From NCBI GenBank assembly GCA_033398695.1, contig CM065814.1, positions 82,478,358-82,542,357 on the forward strand: a stretch of DNA of 64,000 nucleotides, written 5' to 3'. Below the pieces are notes generated by a model. The model worked only from the letters and a program-made list of their open reading frames with translations, did not search any database and had not been told where the DNA came from. The DNA comes from Orobanche coerulescens (taxonomy: Eukaryota > Streptophyta > Magnoliopsida > Lamiales > Orobanchaceae). The position numbers and the translations under genes are program-made. This document shows positions 21,938 to 33,515 of the stretch, in pieces. Within the stretch, counting starts at the first letter, position 1, and each line of letters opens with the position of its first letter.

Positions 21938-22935
21938 TTATTCACCCAATTTACTTAAAAGTCTATCTTTCTCCATTTTGTGAACCTTGGTCTCACCAAC
22001 GTGACCAAGTCTAAGGTGCCATTTAAGAGCTTGATTAGTATCATGTCTGCCACGTTTCCTAGTTATAGTGTTCACTGCTGATTTATTTTGTAAGTTCAGG
22101 TGATATAAACTATTCAACAATGTAGTTGTGCCAACCAATTCATTTCTAAAATAAATTTTACAACTACCATTGCCAATGAAGAATGAAAATACTTTCCGGT
22201 CTAAGGCTGGAATGGATATAATGATTTTATGCCCCTTGGGCAAAACAAGTACTTCATCTAACGTCAAAATAAAACCAGATTCTAAACTTAGTAGGAGTGA
22301 TCCAATATCGGTTGCCTTGACACTCTATCCGCTTCTGGCAGTAACCATCACTTCCCCAGATTCAAGCTGCCTACTTCGTTCCAGATCCAGATTCATAGTA
22401 CAAATATGAGAAGTTGCACCTGAATCCAGAATCCATGAAGCAGAATATACAGTAGCGGAAAAATTGGTTTCAAAAATAAAAAGTTTCGTACCTGATGCGC
22501 CATAGATCCTGGGACCAGTCTTACGCTAGTGGACCATCTCACCGCATTCAAGACATTTGTCCGTAGATTTGGGACAACTTCCGAACCTTTAAGGCCTTGC
22601 CCTTTCTTTTCTGAACCCCATTCTTTGGTTTATACTGCTCGTAGGTCTTTTTCTTCTTATTCTTGGACTTCCGACGCCCAGAAGAAATCACTAGAGCAGC
22701 CTCCCTCGGCTTAATCTTCATGTTAGACTGTGTGATCACCAGTTTATTCATTACCCAGCTAATGTGCATGAAATCCCATTATAGTTGAAATTTATTACAA
22801 ACTGCGTGAAGGAATCAGGTAGAGATTGAAGGTTGAGATCAATCTGAAGAGATATATCCATATGAAAGTTGAGCACCTCGAGCCTCTCAATCATATAGAT
22901 CATATTGAGTACGTGGTCTCCCACTTTCTCCCCTT
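21938..22935 (-). pseudogene. copia-1 gag C-terminus, zinc knuckle and protease
   Basis: The UBN2-type gag end is readable (VGDH, MIERLE, LPDSF near 22930-22800) with a 1-nt deletion near 22760. A lysine-rich tract and a C-x2-C-x4-H zinc-knuckle remnant (about 22530-22560) follow in another frame. The protease active site DSGAT is intact inside WILDSGATSHIC (about 22390-22435). The GAG-pre-integrase segment (22267-21938) keeps H-x4-H (WHLRLGH) and ends at a stop near 21938. The enzyme would mature the gag-pol polyprotein, but the frame is broken several times. Confidence 0.85.
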
Positions 22936-23452
22936 ACCCGCAATATCGATTTTCAGTAATTTTCTTTTGGCGGAAACCCATTTTGACGGCTCGCTTGTGA
23001 CCTTTCATTATTCCTAGAATGATTAATTCTGCACTTTTTGACATCCGAGTTCGTTTTGGGGTCATTTTGTTGAGTTCTGTGTTCTTAAGCGACTTTGCCG
23101 CGCTTGAGTTCGATTCTTGCGAATCTTGTTCGAAACTGTTGTTTCGAATTTCTCGTAAGTTCATTTAACGTTTTTATACTGGTTGTGAACCTTGGTTTGG
23201 TTATTCGTTGTCGTATCGTTATTTTTTGGACATTTGGGTCGTTTTGTAATTTTCTAAAGTTTTGGGTACTTTTTTTCGTACTCGCTTTTACCTACCTCCG
23301 GGTTGTCGGGATCATGTGTTTGTTTTGAGATTAAGCTCGTGTTTTGATTGTTGTACTACTCATCTTGTTCGATCATAGTAATTCGTGTTCGTCGCGTTCC
23401 GCGAGCCTTTTCGAATTTGACATATGGCAGCTGTTCTGTACTGCCAGATGAA

Positions 23453-23649
23453 TAGCGCAAGCTATTCTTCATGTGTAGCGTACGCTATCGATGCCTTTCT
23501 TACGTACGTAATGCATCCTTCGTTACGTATGTTATAGTGTTCAGGATTTCGGGCAGTAAAGTCTGGGTGACTCTTACGTACGTAATTGCTTGTACCTTAC
23601 ATTCGTAACATCATTAACGTACGTTAAGGCTTACTGCTTACGTACGTTA
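23453..23649 (+). promoter_or_regulatory. Two quartets of TACGTA/TAGCGT palindromes
   Basis: Starts are 23453, 23476, 23500, 23523 (23-24-23) and 23574, 23597, 23615, 23638 (23-18-23). The last ends 13 bp before TATTTATAT. The distal and proximal quartet spacings repeat those of 7899-8225 and 61410-61485. Confidence 0.9.
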
Positions 23650-24202
23650 TCCTTCCGCACGTATTTATATTCGAAAGTTGATCGATTTCGGGTCATTTCC
23701 TTCATCCCTACATCCTTGCTGCGTTCTTGGCGATTCCGGGGTGATTCCTCACGGGAGTTCGTCAATCCTTAATCCTATAACATAATCATAAAGTCTTGGT
23801 GTGGACTATCAACATCTAATAATCCTTTTCCTCCGAATCAAGGTATATTTCTCCAAATCCTATTTTGGGTAAATTGAGGAGTTTGTCTTAATTTCGTGAT
23901 TTGAATCCGAGATTGTTGGTTTCATCATTGGTATCTAGTCTTATTGATCATAATCCATGATTTGAATTCTGTTTTTTATGAATTGTCGAGTCGATTCGTG
24001 TTCTTGGCCATTTTGGGGGAAAACACTTGAACTTTCGTCGTTTGTTCATTTAATTTGGCGACTTTGGGTCGTATTTTAGAATTCATTTTCATTGTTGTTG
24101 TTGTCATTCGTAGTTTATCGTCGCGGGCTGTCGTTCGACGGGTTCGTAGACGGTTCGGGCCTCCTCACTTCGGTTGATTCTCCGCATTTGTGATTATCCG
24201 AG

Positions 24203-25570
24203 GCAAGTATCTTGCCCATACATTTCGTGTTTTGTAGACGTGATAGTTGGTAATTAAATATATGTGGAATTTTAACGTTTAAATGAACTTCCAAAAAGGA
24301 TCGGCATATTTTTAATAAAGGTTTTCCCTCGAAGATAACTCGTAGGCTTTGCGGAAAATGTGTTTTCTGGTTATATGTAGTTGGTGCCGTATGTTGGAAG
24401 GTGTTGTGATTGTATTACGTGAATTTAGTAGACCGTAATCACTTGCCGAGGATTGTGTATTAACACATGTACTTGTTCGATGAATATGTGATATTGTATG
24501 ATATTAGTTGTTACTCCTACGTAAGGAGGTTGTGGCGCTTGGTGTTGCTTGGTTTTGGTATTTGCTTGTTGTTTTGTGACATTAGTTGTGAGCATACGTC
24601 GAATAAAGTGGCCATTCTAGCAAAGTACTTTGCATTTGTTTGCATAATCTAGTATTTGAATTATGGCTTCCGGTGGCGTTGTGGATGTTTATGTGTGTTC
24701 ACCCAGGGATGGTCTGACGGGGCCTCTGGGGATACGTATTGCCGTGTGTGTGCGTATCGCGAACTAGGATTAACCAGCCAGGGATGGTCCGACGGGGTCT
24801 CTGCAGGGTGCGGCAGCCGTGAGTCTCGTACCAATGGTTAACTTTTAAATGTTTCTTGGAGAACTATTTTTTTGGCACATAGTTCATCTGATTAGAATGG
24901 CAGTCCAAATGCTATAGTACTTGGCTGGAATGGCACCAGAAAATATGTTGTGTATGATTTCTCTTTTGTTTGCGTATTTTGGTATGAGTATGTGAGTGGT
25001 TGCTCTGTGCATTGTAGTTTTGTGGTATGTCGAGTTCGACCATACGGTCAATTTGCGAAGTCTCTCTCTCTCTCTCTTCGATGTCGTTTTGTAAGACTGT
25101 TGTCATGGTACGGTTTAACACTGTGTAGTTTCTGTTGGGTTTTTCTTTAGAGTATGTGATGTGGATGTTTAGGTCGTGGACCCCGTGTTTGTGATTGAAA
25201 TGTTATGATTGGGTCGTGGACCCCATGTTTCGTTTTCGGAGTTGTATTTTGGAAAATTGATTTTTGGGCTGTGCCCCTAAATGTTTTCGAAAGGCTTGAA
25301 AATTCTTAAACCCCAAATGTTTTCAGAACTCCCGAGATCGTAAAGTGTTCTGTAAGATGTATAATGGTTTTATTCCTACTTTTCATAATTCAAATTGTTT
25401 TGATCAAGAGATTTATCTCGGGAAGTATATTCACGATTATTATTGTTCTTGGAGAATGTTGTGTATGGCCTGTATTTGTGTTTTATACTTTCACTAGGAA
25501 AACAGTGGAGTTTGGCTAATCCCCAAGTATTCGGGGGGTGGATGTCTGCATTGCGTCCAGGTACTTGCAG
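24203..25570 (+). other. Putative GC-AG intron with tandem acceptors
   Basis: The donor is GAG|GCAAGTA; acceptors CCAG|GT (25560) and GCAG|GT (25570) lie 10 bases apart. CTAAT and a CCCC/GGGG hairpin precede them. Inferred only. Confidence 0.4.
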
Positions 25571-25934
25571 GTTGCTGGGGAGCAATTCACGGGATCGTTA
25601 TGAAAGATGATGGAAGGCAACGATACTAATCACATGAAAACCAACGTTGGGTATTTGGTGTAGTATTGTTGTTTGTCTTTCCGTTAGGGTATTTTCCGTT
25701 TTATGGAAATATGGATGTATTCAAATTCCTACGTGGCTACGAGTTTTGAGAAAGAGTAATGTATTGTTGAGGTGTATGTTGTGGTAAAAGACCAAATCGG
25801 TCTAATGGTTCGTTATTTAGCCATGTTGGCATGTATTGTGTTGTTGTGTTTTCAGTATTTAGCCTGGTATATACTTACAGAGAGGGTCTGCGGCGCTGTA
25901 ATACTCCCGAATCGTTTGGGGGTCGTACAGAATA

Positions 25935-25946
25935 TGGTATCGGAGC
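25935..25946 (+). other. Primer binding site, first copy
   Basis: TGGTATCGGAGC differs by one base from the TGGTATCAGAGC used by LARD-1. It lies 6 bases after the degraded LTR end. Its leader keeps the U5-pairing strand at 26073-26085. Confidence 0.85.
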
Positions 25947-27601
25947 TTAAGTTGCGTAAACCTAGGCTGTCGGGTCGAGTTGTGTGTTGTCGGGTCTTGT
26001 CTTGTCTTATCTTGTCTTGTCAGATTTTGTCTGACTGAGTCGTGTCGCGATGCGTCATCTGAGATGTCGGTCGTGATTAGTATCGAGGTGCTGCGATCAT
26101 CTTCGTGCGATATGTGGATGTAAGTCTCCCTACTTTGCTGTGTCTCGTGTTATACGAGTTTATGTGACTTTGTGTTATCATGTGGAGTTTAAACGTAAAT
26201 TGTGAATACGTAATCCATGCTTGTTGATTCTCATGTTGTGGTGGAATAAAGAATGGTGCCGATGTGTATGTATGTATGTATGTATGTATATACACCTATG
26301 TATAAACCGTTTTACAGGAGTAATGTTTTGGTGTGGTTACTCAATGAAGGTTTATCAGCGTGATATTTTAAAAACATTAACTGTTTTGGGAAGTCACGTT
26401 AATTTTATTTCATTTCAAAACACCTTTCAAGAAGGGAAAGAGTTTGATTCCCGTATGATGACCTCGAGACCGAAAATTTCTGGAGAACACAAACTACTTA
26501 TATTTTATTTTAAATGTTTCTTGGAGAACTATTTTTTTGGCACATAGTTCATCTGATTAGAATGGCAGTCCAAATGCTATAGTACTTGGCTGGAATGGCA
26601 CCAGAAAATATGTTGTGTATGATTTCTCTTTTGTTTGCGTATTTTGGTATGAGTATGTGAGTGGTTGCTCTGTGCATTGTAGTTTTGTGGTATGTCGAGT
26701 TCGACCATACGGTCAATTTGCGAAGTCTCTCTCTCTCTCTCTCTTCAATGTCGTTTTGTAAGACTGTTGTCATGGTACGGTTTAACACTGTGTAGTTTCT
26801 GTTGGGTAATTCTTTAGAGTATGTGATGTGGATGTTTAGGTCGTGGACCCCGTGTTTGTGATTGAAATGTTATGATTGGGTCGTGGACCCCGTGTTTCGT
26901 TTTCGGAGTTGTATTTTGGAAAATTGATTTTTGGGCTGTGGCCCTAAATGTTTTCGAAAGGCTTGAAAATTCTTAAACCCCAAATGTTTTCAGAACTCCC
27001 GAGATCGTAAAATGTTCTGTAAGATGTATAATGGTTTTATTCCTACTTTTCATAATTCAAATTGTCTTGATCAAGAGATTTATCTCGGGAAGTATATTCA
27101 CGATTATTATTGTTCTTGGAGAATGTTGTGTATGGCCTGTATTTGTGTTTTATACTTTCACTAGGAAAACAGTGGAGTTTGGCTAATCCCCAAGTATTCG
27201 GGGGGTGGATGTCTGCATTGCGTCCAGGTACTTGCAGGTTGCTGGGGAGCAATTCACGGGATCGTTATGAAAGATGATGGAAGGCAACGATACTAATCAC
27301 ATGAAAACCAACGTTGGGTATTTGGTGTAGTATTGTTGTTTGTCTTTCCGTTAGGGTATTTTCCGTTTTATGGAAATATGGATGTATTCAAATTCCTACG
27401 TGGCTACGAGTTTTGAGAAAGAGTAATGTATTGTTGAGGTGTATGTTGTGGTAAAAGACCAAATCGGTCTAATGGTTCGTTATTTAGCCATGTTGGCATG
27501 TATTGTGTTGTTGTGTTTTCAGTATTTAGCCTGGTATATACTTACAGAGAGGGTCTGCGGCGCTGTAATACTCCCGAATGGTTTGGGGGTGGTACAGAAT
27601 A

Positions 27602-27613
27602 TGGTATCGGAGC
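27602..27613 (+). other. Primer binding site, duplicated copy
   Basis: TGGTATCGGAGC occurs again 1667 bp downstream of the first, after a second LTR end (GGTGGTACA at 27596). It arose with the tandem duplication. Confidence 0.85.
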
Positions 27614-28174
27614 TTAAGTTGCGTAAACCTAGGCTGTCGGGTCGAGTTGTGTGTTGTCGGGTCTTGTCTTGTCTTATCTTGTCTTGTCAGATTTTGTCTG
27701 TCTGAGTCGTGTCGCGATGCGTCATCTGAGATGTCGGTCGTGATTAGTATCGAGGTGCTGCGATCATCTTCGTGCGATATGTGGATGTAAGTCTCCCTAC
27801 TTTGCTGTGTCTCGTGTTATACGAGTTTATGTGATTTTGTGTTATCATGTGGAGTTTAAACGTAAATTGTGAATACGTAATCCATGCTTGTTGATTCTCA
27901 TGTTGTGGTGGAATAAAGAATGGTGCCGATGTGTATGTATGTATGTATGTATATACACCTATGTATAAACCGTTTTACAGGAGTAATGTTTTGGTGTGGT
28001 TACTCAATGAAGGTTTATCAGCGTGATATTTTAAAAACATTAACTGTTTTGGGAAGTCACGTTAATTTTATTTCATTTCAAAACACCTTTCAAGAAGGGA
28101 AAGAGTTTGATTTCCGTATGATGACCTCGAGACCGAAAATTTCTGGAGAACACAAACTACTTATATTTTATTTT

Positions 28175-28560
28175 GCATTACAAATTTTCAAAATTTGATT
28201 TTTAAAACTCAAATGAGGTCTATCAAAAATTTACTTGAGACGTGACTTTCGCTTTCAACTTTTCAATCATAAAATTCCAGTATAAAAGTATGTGGTTATG
28301 ATGTTGTTGTCATTTCGACTATAATGCCCCGGGTTGTGATTAAAGTGGTGGTGTGAATGCTAAGTCGTTCGGTATGCATTCGTCGAGGTAGTTCTCTTGA
28401 CCGAGAGGTGGGAATTTAGTTTGGAATGTTAATTAACTTTTGATGGTTATTTGTGTAATGTTATAAGTATGTGAACTGTTGGCGTTTGGATTTGTGCGTT
28501 GTTGTTTATTGGTAACCTTCGGTCTAGTACTGCTGGAAGGTGATTGTGACTGTGTTACCA
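28175..28560 (+). mobile_element. Internal-region remnant after the duplication
   Basis: About 390 bp is T/G-rich, without coding similarity, continuing the leader-type sequence of the 22936 element (a TGTGAACTGTTGG and CTTCGGTC-type stretch resembles LARD leaders near 2100-2200). It is cut by the next fragment near 28560. No right LTR of this element is present in the window. Confidence 0.45.
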
Positions 28561-29303
28561 AACTTGCACTGGTAGTAGATAAAGGAGAAAGAAGCAATAA
28601 ACTCCCTCAAAAACATAAGCTAAACCACACTTACACAAATCACTCAAGAACACAAGTGTGTTCTTCACACAAAAAGAAAAAGTATTACAAAGTGAGAAAA
28701 TATAAGATGAATGATGAATAATGATGGATCTAAGGGGTCTATTTATACACTTAAAGTCATATAATAGCTCCAAAACTCCAGCATTATTACATTAGATCGG
28801 ATCAATGCCAGCCATCCCCTCAATAATAGACCAAAAGTACAAAAAATTAGACAATGATCAATAATCTGTCAAGAGTTACGGCCGTAACTTGCAAATGTTA
28901 CGGCCGTAACATTGCTTCGGCTTTTTGTACACTGGTTGCTTTGTGAGTTACGTTTTCAGCCCAGAATTTCCTAGACTTTGCGTTTTTGCTCCAAATCTTC
29001 CCGGATGATAACTTTTGATATTTAACTCTGATTTTGAATTCGGAAAGACTGCCGAACTCGTCTCGGAAAACCCTACAACATGAATACATAAAAATTCAAC
29101 AAAGAGAATATTTTATACACATGTTATTTCTTGAGTAAATCAGTAATTCAATCCGATTAAGACTAAATTTACATCTTCATCTGATAAATAATAAAATTAT
29201 TAAAAGCTAATTAATTCTAAGCAAAAACGAGTAGACTAGCTCAATTATGGGTGAAATATATCGATACAAACCATGGATAAGTGTATAAAACTGACACTTA
29301 TCA
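28561..29303 (-). mobile_element. Fragment of a TGATAAGTG-type LTR
   Basis: On the minus strand it begins TGATAAGTGTCAG at 29303 and runs to about 28560. It has two perfect TTACGGCCGTAA motifs (28876 and 28898, 22 bp apart) and then GTATAAATAG (about 28737-28746), a good TATA box. The TGATAAGTG start is reminiscent of Tat/Ogre-type LTRs, which is recollection rather than proof. It interrupts or truncates the copia-2 right LTR at 29304. No coding sequence or TSD was found. Confidence 0.5.
28876..28909 (-). promoter_or_regulatory. Pair of TTACGGCCGTAA palindromes
   Basis: Two perfect 12-mers start 22 bp apart, about 130 bp upstream of a TATA box on the minus strand. This is the same motif class as LARD-1 and LARD-3 but in a different LTR type. 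Confidence 0.85.
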
Positions 29304-29876
29304 CACGTCGAGTTTGACCCCCGCCTTCCGGTTTATAAGGTCGAACTACTCTAATGAAAATCTTGACGTCACAAGCACATCCCTACTAAATCCTCAAGTC
29401 GAAGGTTCACGAATACCTATCACAACCTTTCGATTCCATCATTGACTGTTCCGGAGTGAAATCCGTGTGACGAATCGAGGGTGAGTTGGTTCGAGTATAC
29501 TAATCCAATTAGCATACCTGTACATGTGCTCCCACTAACCATTAGTGCTCGACAGGCACTCTCCATGTCAAAGAACACCTCATACAAGTCTTCATATAAA
29601 CTTAACGCCCAATCAATTTTTATTGACTTTCGAACAATTAATTATTTGAGCTATAAACATTTCCAGTGCCGACCCCCTTATCCAATAAGGGGTGGAACAT
29701 TTTTCTCTCAAATACACGGACTAGTTTCTATAAGTATATTTACGAGTTAGGAATGCCAGTAACTTCCAGTAAATAAAGAAACATTCATTTGCCTTATGAT
29801 AATGATATACATAATTACAAGTACAATGCCTTTACTCAACAACCTCTGAGTGGCATTCGAGGGCATACTCCCAACA
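29304..29876 (-). mobile_element. copia-2 right LTR, truncated
   Basis: On the minus strand it begins TGTTGGGAGTATGCC at 29876, just after the RNase H end and a purine tract, and matches the first ~570 bp of the copia-3 LTRs (34016 and 40984). It includes the CCCCTTAT/ATAAGGGG hairpin (about 29670-29695). It is cut at 29304. Confidence 0.9.
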
Positions 29877-31059
29877 ATCTCCCACTTGCACTCAATACCA
29901 CACTATGGTATCTAATACCTATGTTCTCCATATGAAGCTCCAAGCTAGTCTGAGAAAGTGGCTTGGTCAGTGGATCAACATCTTTATCGGTTGAGTCTAC
30001 TCTATGCAGCACAATGTATCCCTTGCGAACAAATTCTCTTACGAGATGATACTTCCTCTCAATGTGTTTGGTGCTATTGTGAAACCTCGGCTCCTTGGGA
30101 TGTGCTACAGCTCCGTCGTTGTCGCAGTACAACGGAACAGGCATCTCTGCACATGATAGCACTTGAAGTTCTCCCAGAAACTTATTAATCCAGAACCCTT
30201 CCTTGTAAGCCTCCGAGGCTTCTTGATACTCAGCCTGACAGGTGGAATCAGCAGTCGCGCTTTGCTTGGCACTACACCAAGATACTGCTCCTCCATTAAG
30301 AGTAAATATGTAGCCAGAAGTAGACATCTAGTTCTTGGAAATCCGAATCAGTGAATCCCACCACATCCAGTTCTCCACCGCCATACATTAGAACCATGTC
30401 TCCAGTCCTTCTCAAGTATTTGAGAACGTTCTTTACGGCAGTCCAATGTTCCCTACCTGGGTTTGCCTGAAACCTACTCACCACGCTTAGAGCATGCGCA
30501 ATGTCAGGTCTCGTACACAACATAGCATACATTAGGCTACCCACGACCGAAGCATATGGTATATTAATCATTTCCCTTCATTGTTCCTCACTTTGAGGAC
30601 ACATCTTCGAGGTGAGTTTTATTCCATGTCGCATCGAAAGGAACCCTCTTTTAGAATCATCCATCTTAAATCTCTTTAAGATCTTATCTATATAGAGGGC
30701 TTGGGAAAGACCTATTGTTCTTTTCTCTCTATCCCGGAAGAGCCGAATACCAAGAATATAAGTTGCTTCTCCCAAGTCTTTCATGGAGAAATTACTCGAA
30801 AGCCAAGCTTTCACAGAACTGAGCATTCCCACATCATTTCCTATTAGTAGAATGTCATTCGCATATAGTACTAAGAATACGATCTTGCTCCCACTAACCC
30901 TCTTGTACACACAAGGTTCCTCTTCATTTTGCATGAAGTCAAACTCGTTGACCGCCTCGTCAAAATGAAGGTTCCAACTACGCGATGCTTGCTTCAGTCC
31001 ATAAATGGAACGCTAAAGCTTGCACAGTTTCTAAATATTGACCTCGGACACAAAGCCTT
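29877..31059 (-). pseudogene. copia-2 RT second half and RNase H
   Basis: From 31059 downward come RSIYGLKQASRSW-like text with two stops, then PCVYKR and the catalytic box. The box reads YAND instead of YVDD (30854-30865), so one catalytic Asp is lost. KDLGE, RHGIKL, and CTRPDIAHA follow. A frameshift near 30330 leads into RNase H (STSGYIF, SATADSTCQAEYQ, LYCDNDGAVA, DPLTKPLS, ending near 29890). The RNase H part is the best preserved. Confidence 0.9.
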
Positions 31060-33515
31060 TGTAACACCCCAAACTAGGCGGATATTACAGTGTTGTGGAC
31101 CCCCGACTGGGACCCTCAAGCGAATGAAAATTAATGAATTAACAACGTAAATGTAGTACCGAACCACATCATATTACCAAGTACTCCGATGACGAGTCTA
31201 AGTATAATACACCCAGGAAGAATACTGAATACATGTATATTTTATGTGAAGATAAAATATACAACATTAAATGAAAATGAATATCAAAACGGAAATCTGC
31301 AGCGGAAATAAAGATGAAAAGACATGAATAACTGAAAAGGACTGGGGCCCACTACTAGTATCACTAGGACTCCTCGCCGTCAACGTTCTATTCCCATGAT
31401 TTTGCCTTGCCATGACCTGAAAACAAAATCCCCCAACGGGGTCAGTTACACAGAATAACAATCCTCAAGAGTTGAATAATTACAATCCTGTTGAAAACAT
31501 ACGCAATCAAACATGCTGTATGAATCAACTAACAATACGGCTCAAAGGATGGCGCCACACTACGCCCGGGATGGAAATGTGTCCGTGCACAAGCCACCAA
31601 CGAGTATCGATCGAATACACGTGTGGTCTTGTACCTAATCAGTCTCACGAAGTGATCGTCTCGTGTGCACAGTCCAATGTGAGGCCAACAACCAACACAC
31701 GGCTTTATATGTGCCCGACATGAAAATCTTACACATACCAACCGGCACGCCAGTATGACCCGGAATGCCACGATATAACAAAAGTGACATCGAAAATCAA
31801 TAATCACACACCAAGATGAAATGGTGGTGAAATGAATGACAGCTCAATGAAATGATTGGAACTGTCGTTCCTCGTGAATAAAGTGATTAAGTGACAATTA
31901 CAAGTCTCAATACGGTTAGTACTTTTTGAATGAATTATGATTATGAATGAACAACAACGAAAGGAATGAATATCCTTTTAACTGAGTAAGAATTAACTTA
32001 CACAACACCGGTGAACAATGTCCTTCCACGAACAACGTCCTAAATGAAATGTCGGTCGCTCGAACAACCTTGAATGACAATTACCAACAAACGCTCAGTA
32101 TACGTATCAACCACGATTATAACCAACTCAAACGTTGATACAACAATATCCGAACTCATTGAGGCATTCTAGCGAACACTTAGGAAACACACAACCTTTG
32201 AAAATATCCAATCCCGCATATATCAAAACCAAAACCAAAATGAGTATTTCAAACCATTAAAACACTTTCAATGATATCAATAATCCCATAGGAATTCATA
32301 ATTCGAGTTAACGACAACATCTAATCGAAAACCCCAAAAATATCAAAGTCAACCCCAAAGTGTTCTTGGAATCCAAAAATATATACCATTAAATTCGTAG
32401 GAATACATTTATCCAAGGTAGATAATCCATATATAACATATTCCAACAACAATCTAAGTTCATACGAAGAAATCGGAAGGAACAAATATCCGAAATTCTA
32501 GGTTCAAGAAATCATTACCTTTGATAATGTAATGGAGATGATGAAGTGATGATTAATCCAACTCAAAGACTTGAAGATGATGATTGCTGATTACACCTCG
32601 AAGAACACTCTCCAAAATGCCCGGAATCGCTCAAAACCGACGAAGAAAAGAAGAGAAATGACAAATGACGTTAAAGGACTGGACTGTCCTATATATAGCA
32701 AATCCCAGTTAGCGTGCGCTAGCTCCTATGCGTAGCGTGTGCTAACGGGTGTACTGGGTAATCCAGTACGCTCTGATCGCAATGGTAGCATGCGCTACGT
32801 ACCTCTTGTAGCGTGCGCTACCCCCTTTTATTAGCGTCCGTTAACATAAATGGTTAGCGTGCGCTAACGAATTATCTAATGCCCAGTACTGGAGTCCAGA
32901 ACCTCCTGTCCTCTGATCTGATCGCGGTAGCATGCACTACACACAGGCTTCAGCGTGCGCTACTTACACCGTTTAGCATACGCTAATCTACTCGTAGCGT
33001 GCGCTAGGCATTTATCCAATGTCGTCCAGTAGCCACTGGACTCTGCCTGATCCGTCCTTAGCGCGCGCTACACCGGCTGCATAGTGTGCGCTACACCGGC
33101 TGCATAGCGTGCGCTACCCCGACCTACTAGCACGCGCTACTTACCATTCGTAGCGTGAGCTACTTACAACCCAACTGCAGTCCAGTGCCTTCTGGACTGC
33201 CTGCTTGAAACATACTAGCGTGCGCTAGTGTTTAGAGGTAGCGTGCGCTACCCGTACTCAATTAGCGCACGCTAAAGAGAGTACGTAGCGTGCGCTACTC
33301 CTTACACACAGCACACTATGAAATGACAACGATGATAAACACTGCACGATTCTACAACTAGATTGGTGATGAATGACGATACAATTACTCTGAACGATAA
33401 ATACAATGATTGAATATGAGTGATAATTGATCATTAATGAGTGAAAATTACTGAGTGACAATTACTGAATGATAAATACTGAATGATAATGACTGAATTA
33501 CAACCGGGTATTACA
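31060..33515 (-). mobile_element. Solo LTR in minus orientation, TAGCGTGCGCTA class
   Basis: The 2456-bp insert has ends TGTAACACC (31060) and GTATTACA (33515), flanked by GCCTT (31055-31059 and 33516-33520). Removing it restores the copia-2 RT peptide MEQPKGF. On the minus strand: array (33297-32710), CTATATATAG (32689-32698), AAG|GTAATGATTTC donor (about 32518), GT|GTAAGT-type donor (about 31995), a CTGAC branch-like site, a CCCCGTTGGGG hairpin and TTTTCAG|GT (about 31414-31440), and end at 31060. No genes. Confidence 0.93.
32710..33297 (-). promoter_or_regulatory. Long array of TAGCGTGCGCTA motifs on a 23-bp grid
   Basis: Starts are 32710, 32733; 32786, 32809, 32832, 32855; 32928, 32951, 32974, 32995; 33059, 33082, 33105, 33128, 33151; and 33216, 33239, 33263, 33286. 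Most spacings are exactly 23 bp. The gaps between groups contain CCAGT/ACTGG inverted pairs (e.g. CCAGTACTGG at about 32883). The first motif is 12 bp from the TATA box. Confidence 0.92.

Larger units (their letters stand above)
18297..22935 (-). mobile_element. copia-1: decayed Ty1/copia element
   Basis: Read from 22935 down to 18297, the order is gag, protease, GAG-pre-integrase, integrase, reverse transcriptase, RNase H, the diagnostic Ty1/copia order. Both ends are lost: the gag start is cut by the LTR at 22936 and the RNase H end by the LTR at 18296, so neither copia-1 LTR nor its primer site is visible. A foreign solo LTR splits the integrase (20847-21889). Frameshifts and stops make it inactive. 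It is related to copia-2 and copia-3 but diverged from both. Confidence 0.92.
22936..25929 (+). mobile_element. LTR of TGTAA family (left LTR of a partial element)
   Basis: Its first few bases are degraded (TACCCGCAATATCG follows copia-1 gag). The U3 head matches LARD-1. The array (23453-23649) precedes TATTTATAT (23662), AAG|GTATATTTC (about 23850), AG|GCAAGT (24203), two minisatellite units with CTGACGGGG or CCGACGGGG (24705-24820), a CCCC/GGGG hairpin (about 25531-25547) and tandem acceptors CAG|GT (25560, 25570). It ends GTCGTACA at 25929. From about 23800 it is clearly homologous to the LARD-3 right LTR (55800-57913), whose array is of a different class. Confidence 0.85.
24847..28174 (+). 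repeat. Direct tandem duplication, 1.66-kb unit
   Basis: Copy 1 (24847-26511) and copy 2 (26512-28174) are about 99% identical by eye; I count roughly a dozen substitutions plus length changes in a CT run (about 25065 and 26725) and a TATG run (26263-26288). Each copy holds the LTR 3' half, the LTR terminus, a primer binding site and about 560 bp of leader. The junction falls in a TTTT shared by both breakpoints. All paired open frames here are shadows. Confidence 0.95.

Noticed and set aside
26263..26288. TATG microsatellite as a regulatory element
   Set aside because: It is a simple repeat whose length already differs between the two duplicated copies; no conserved context.
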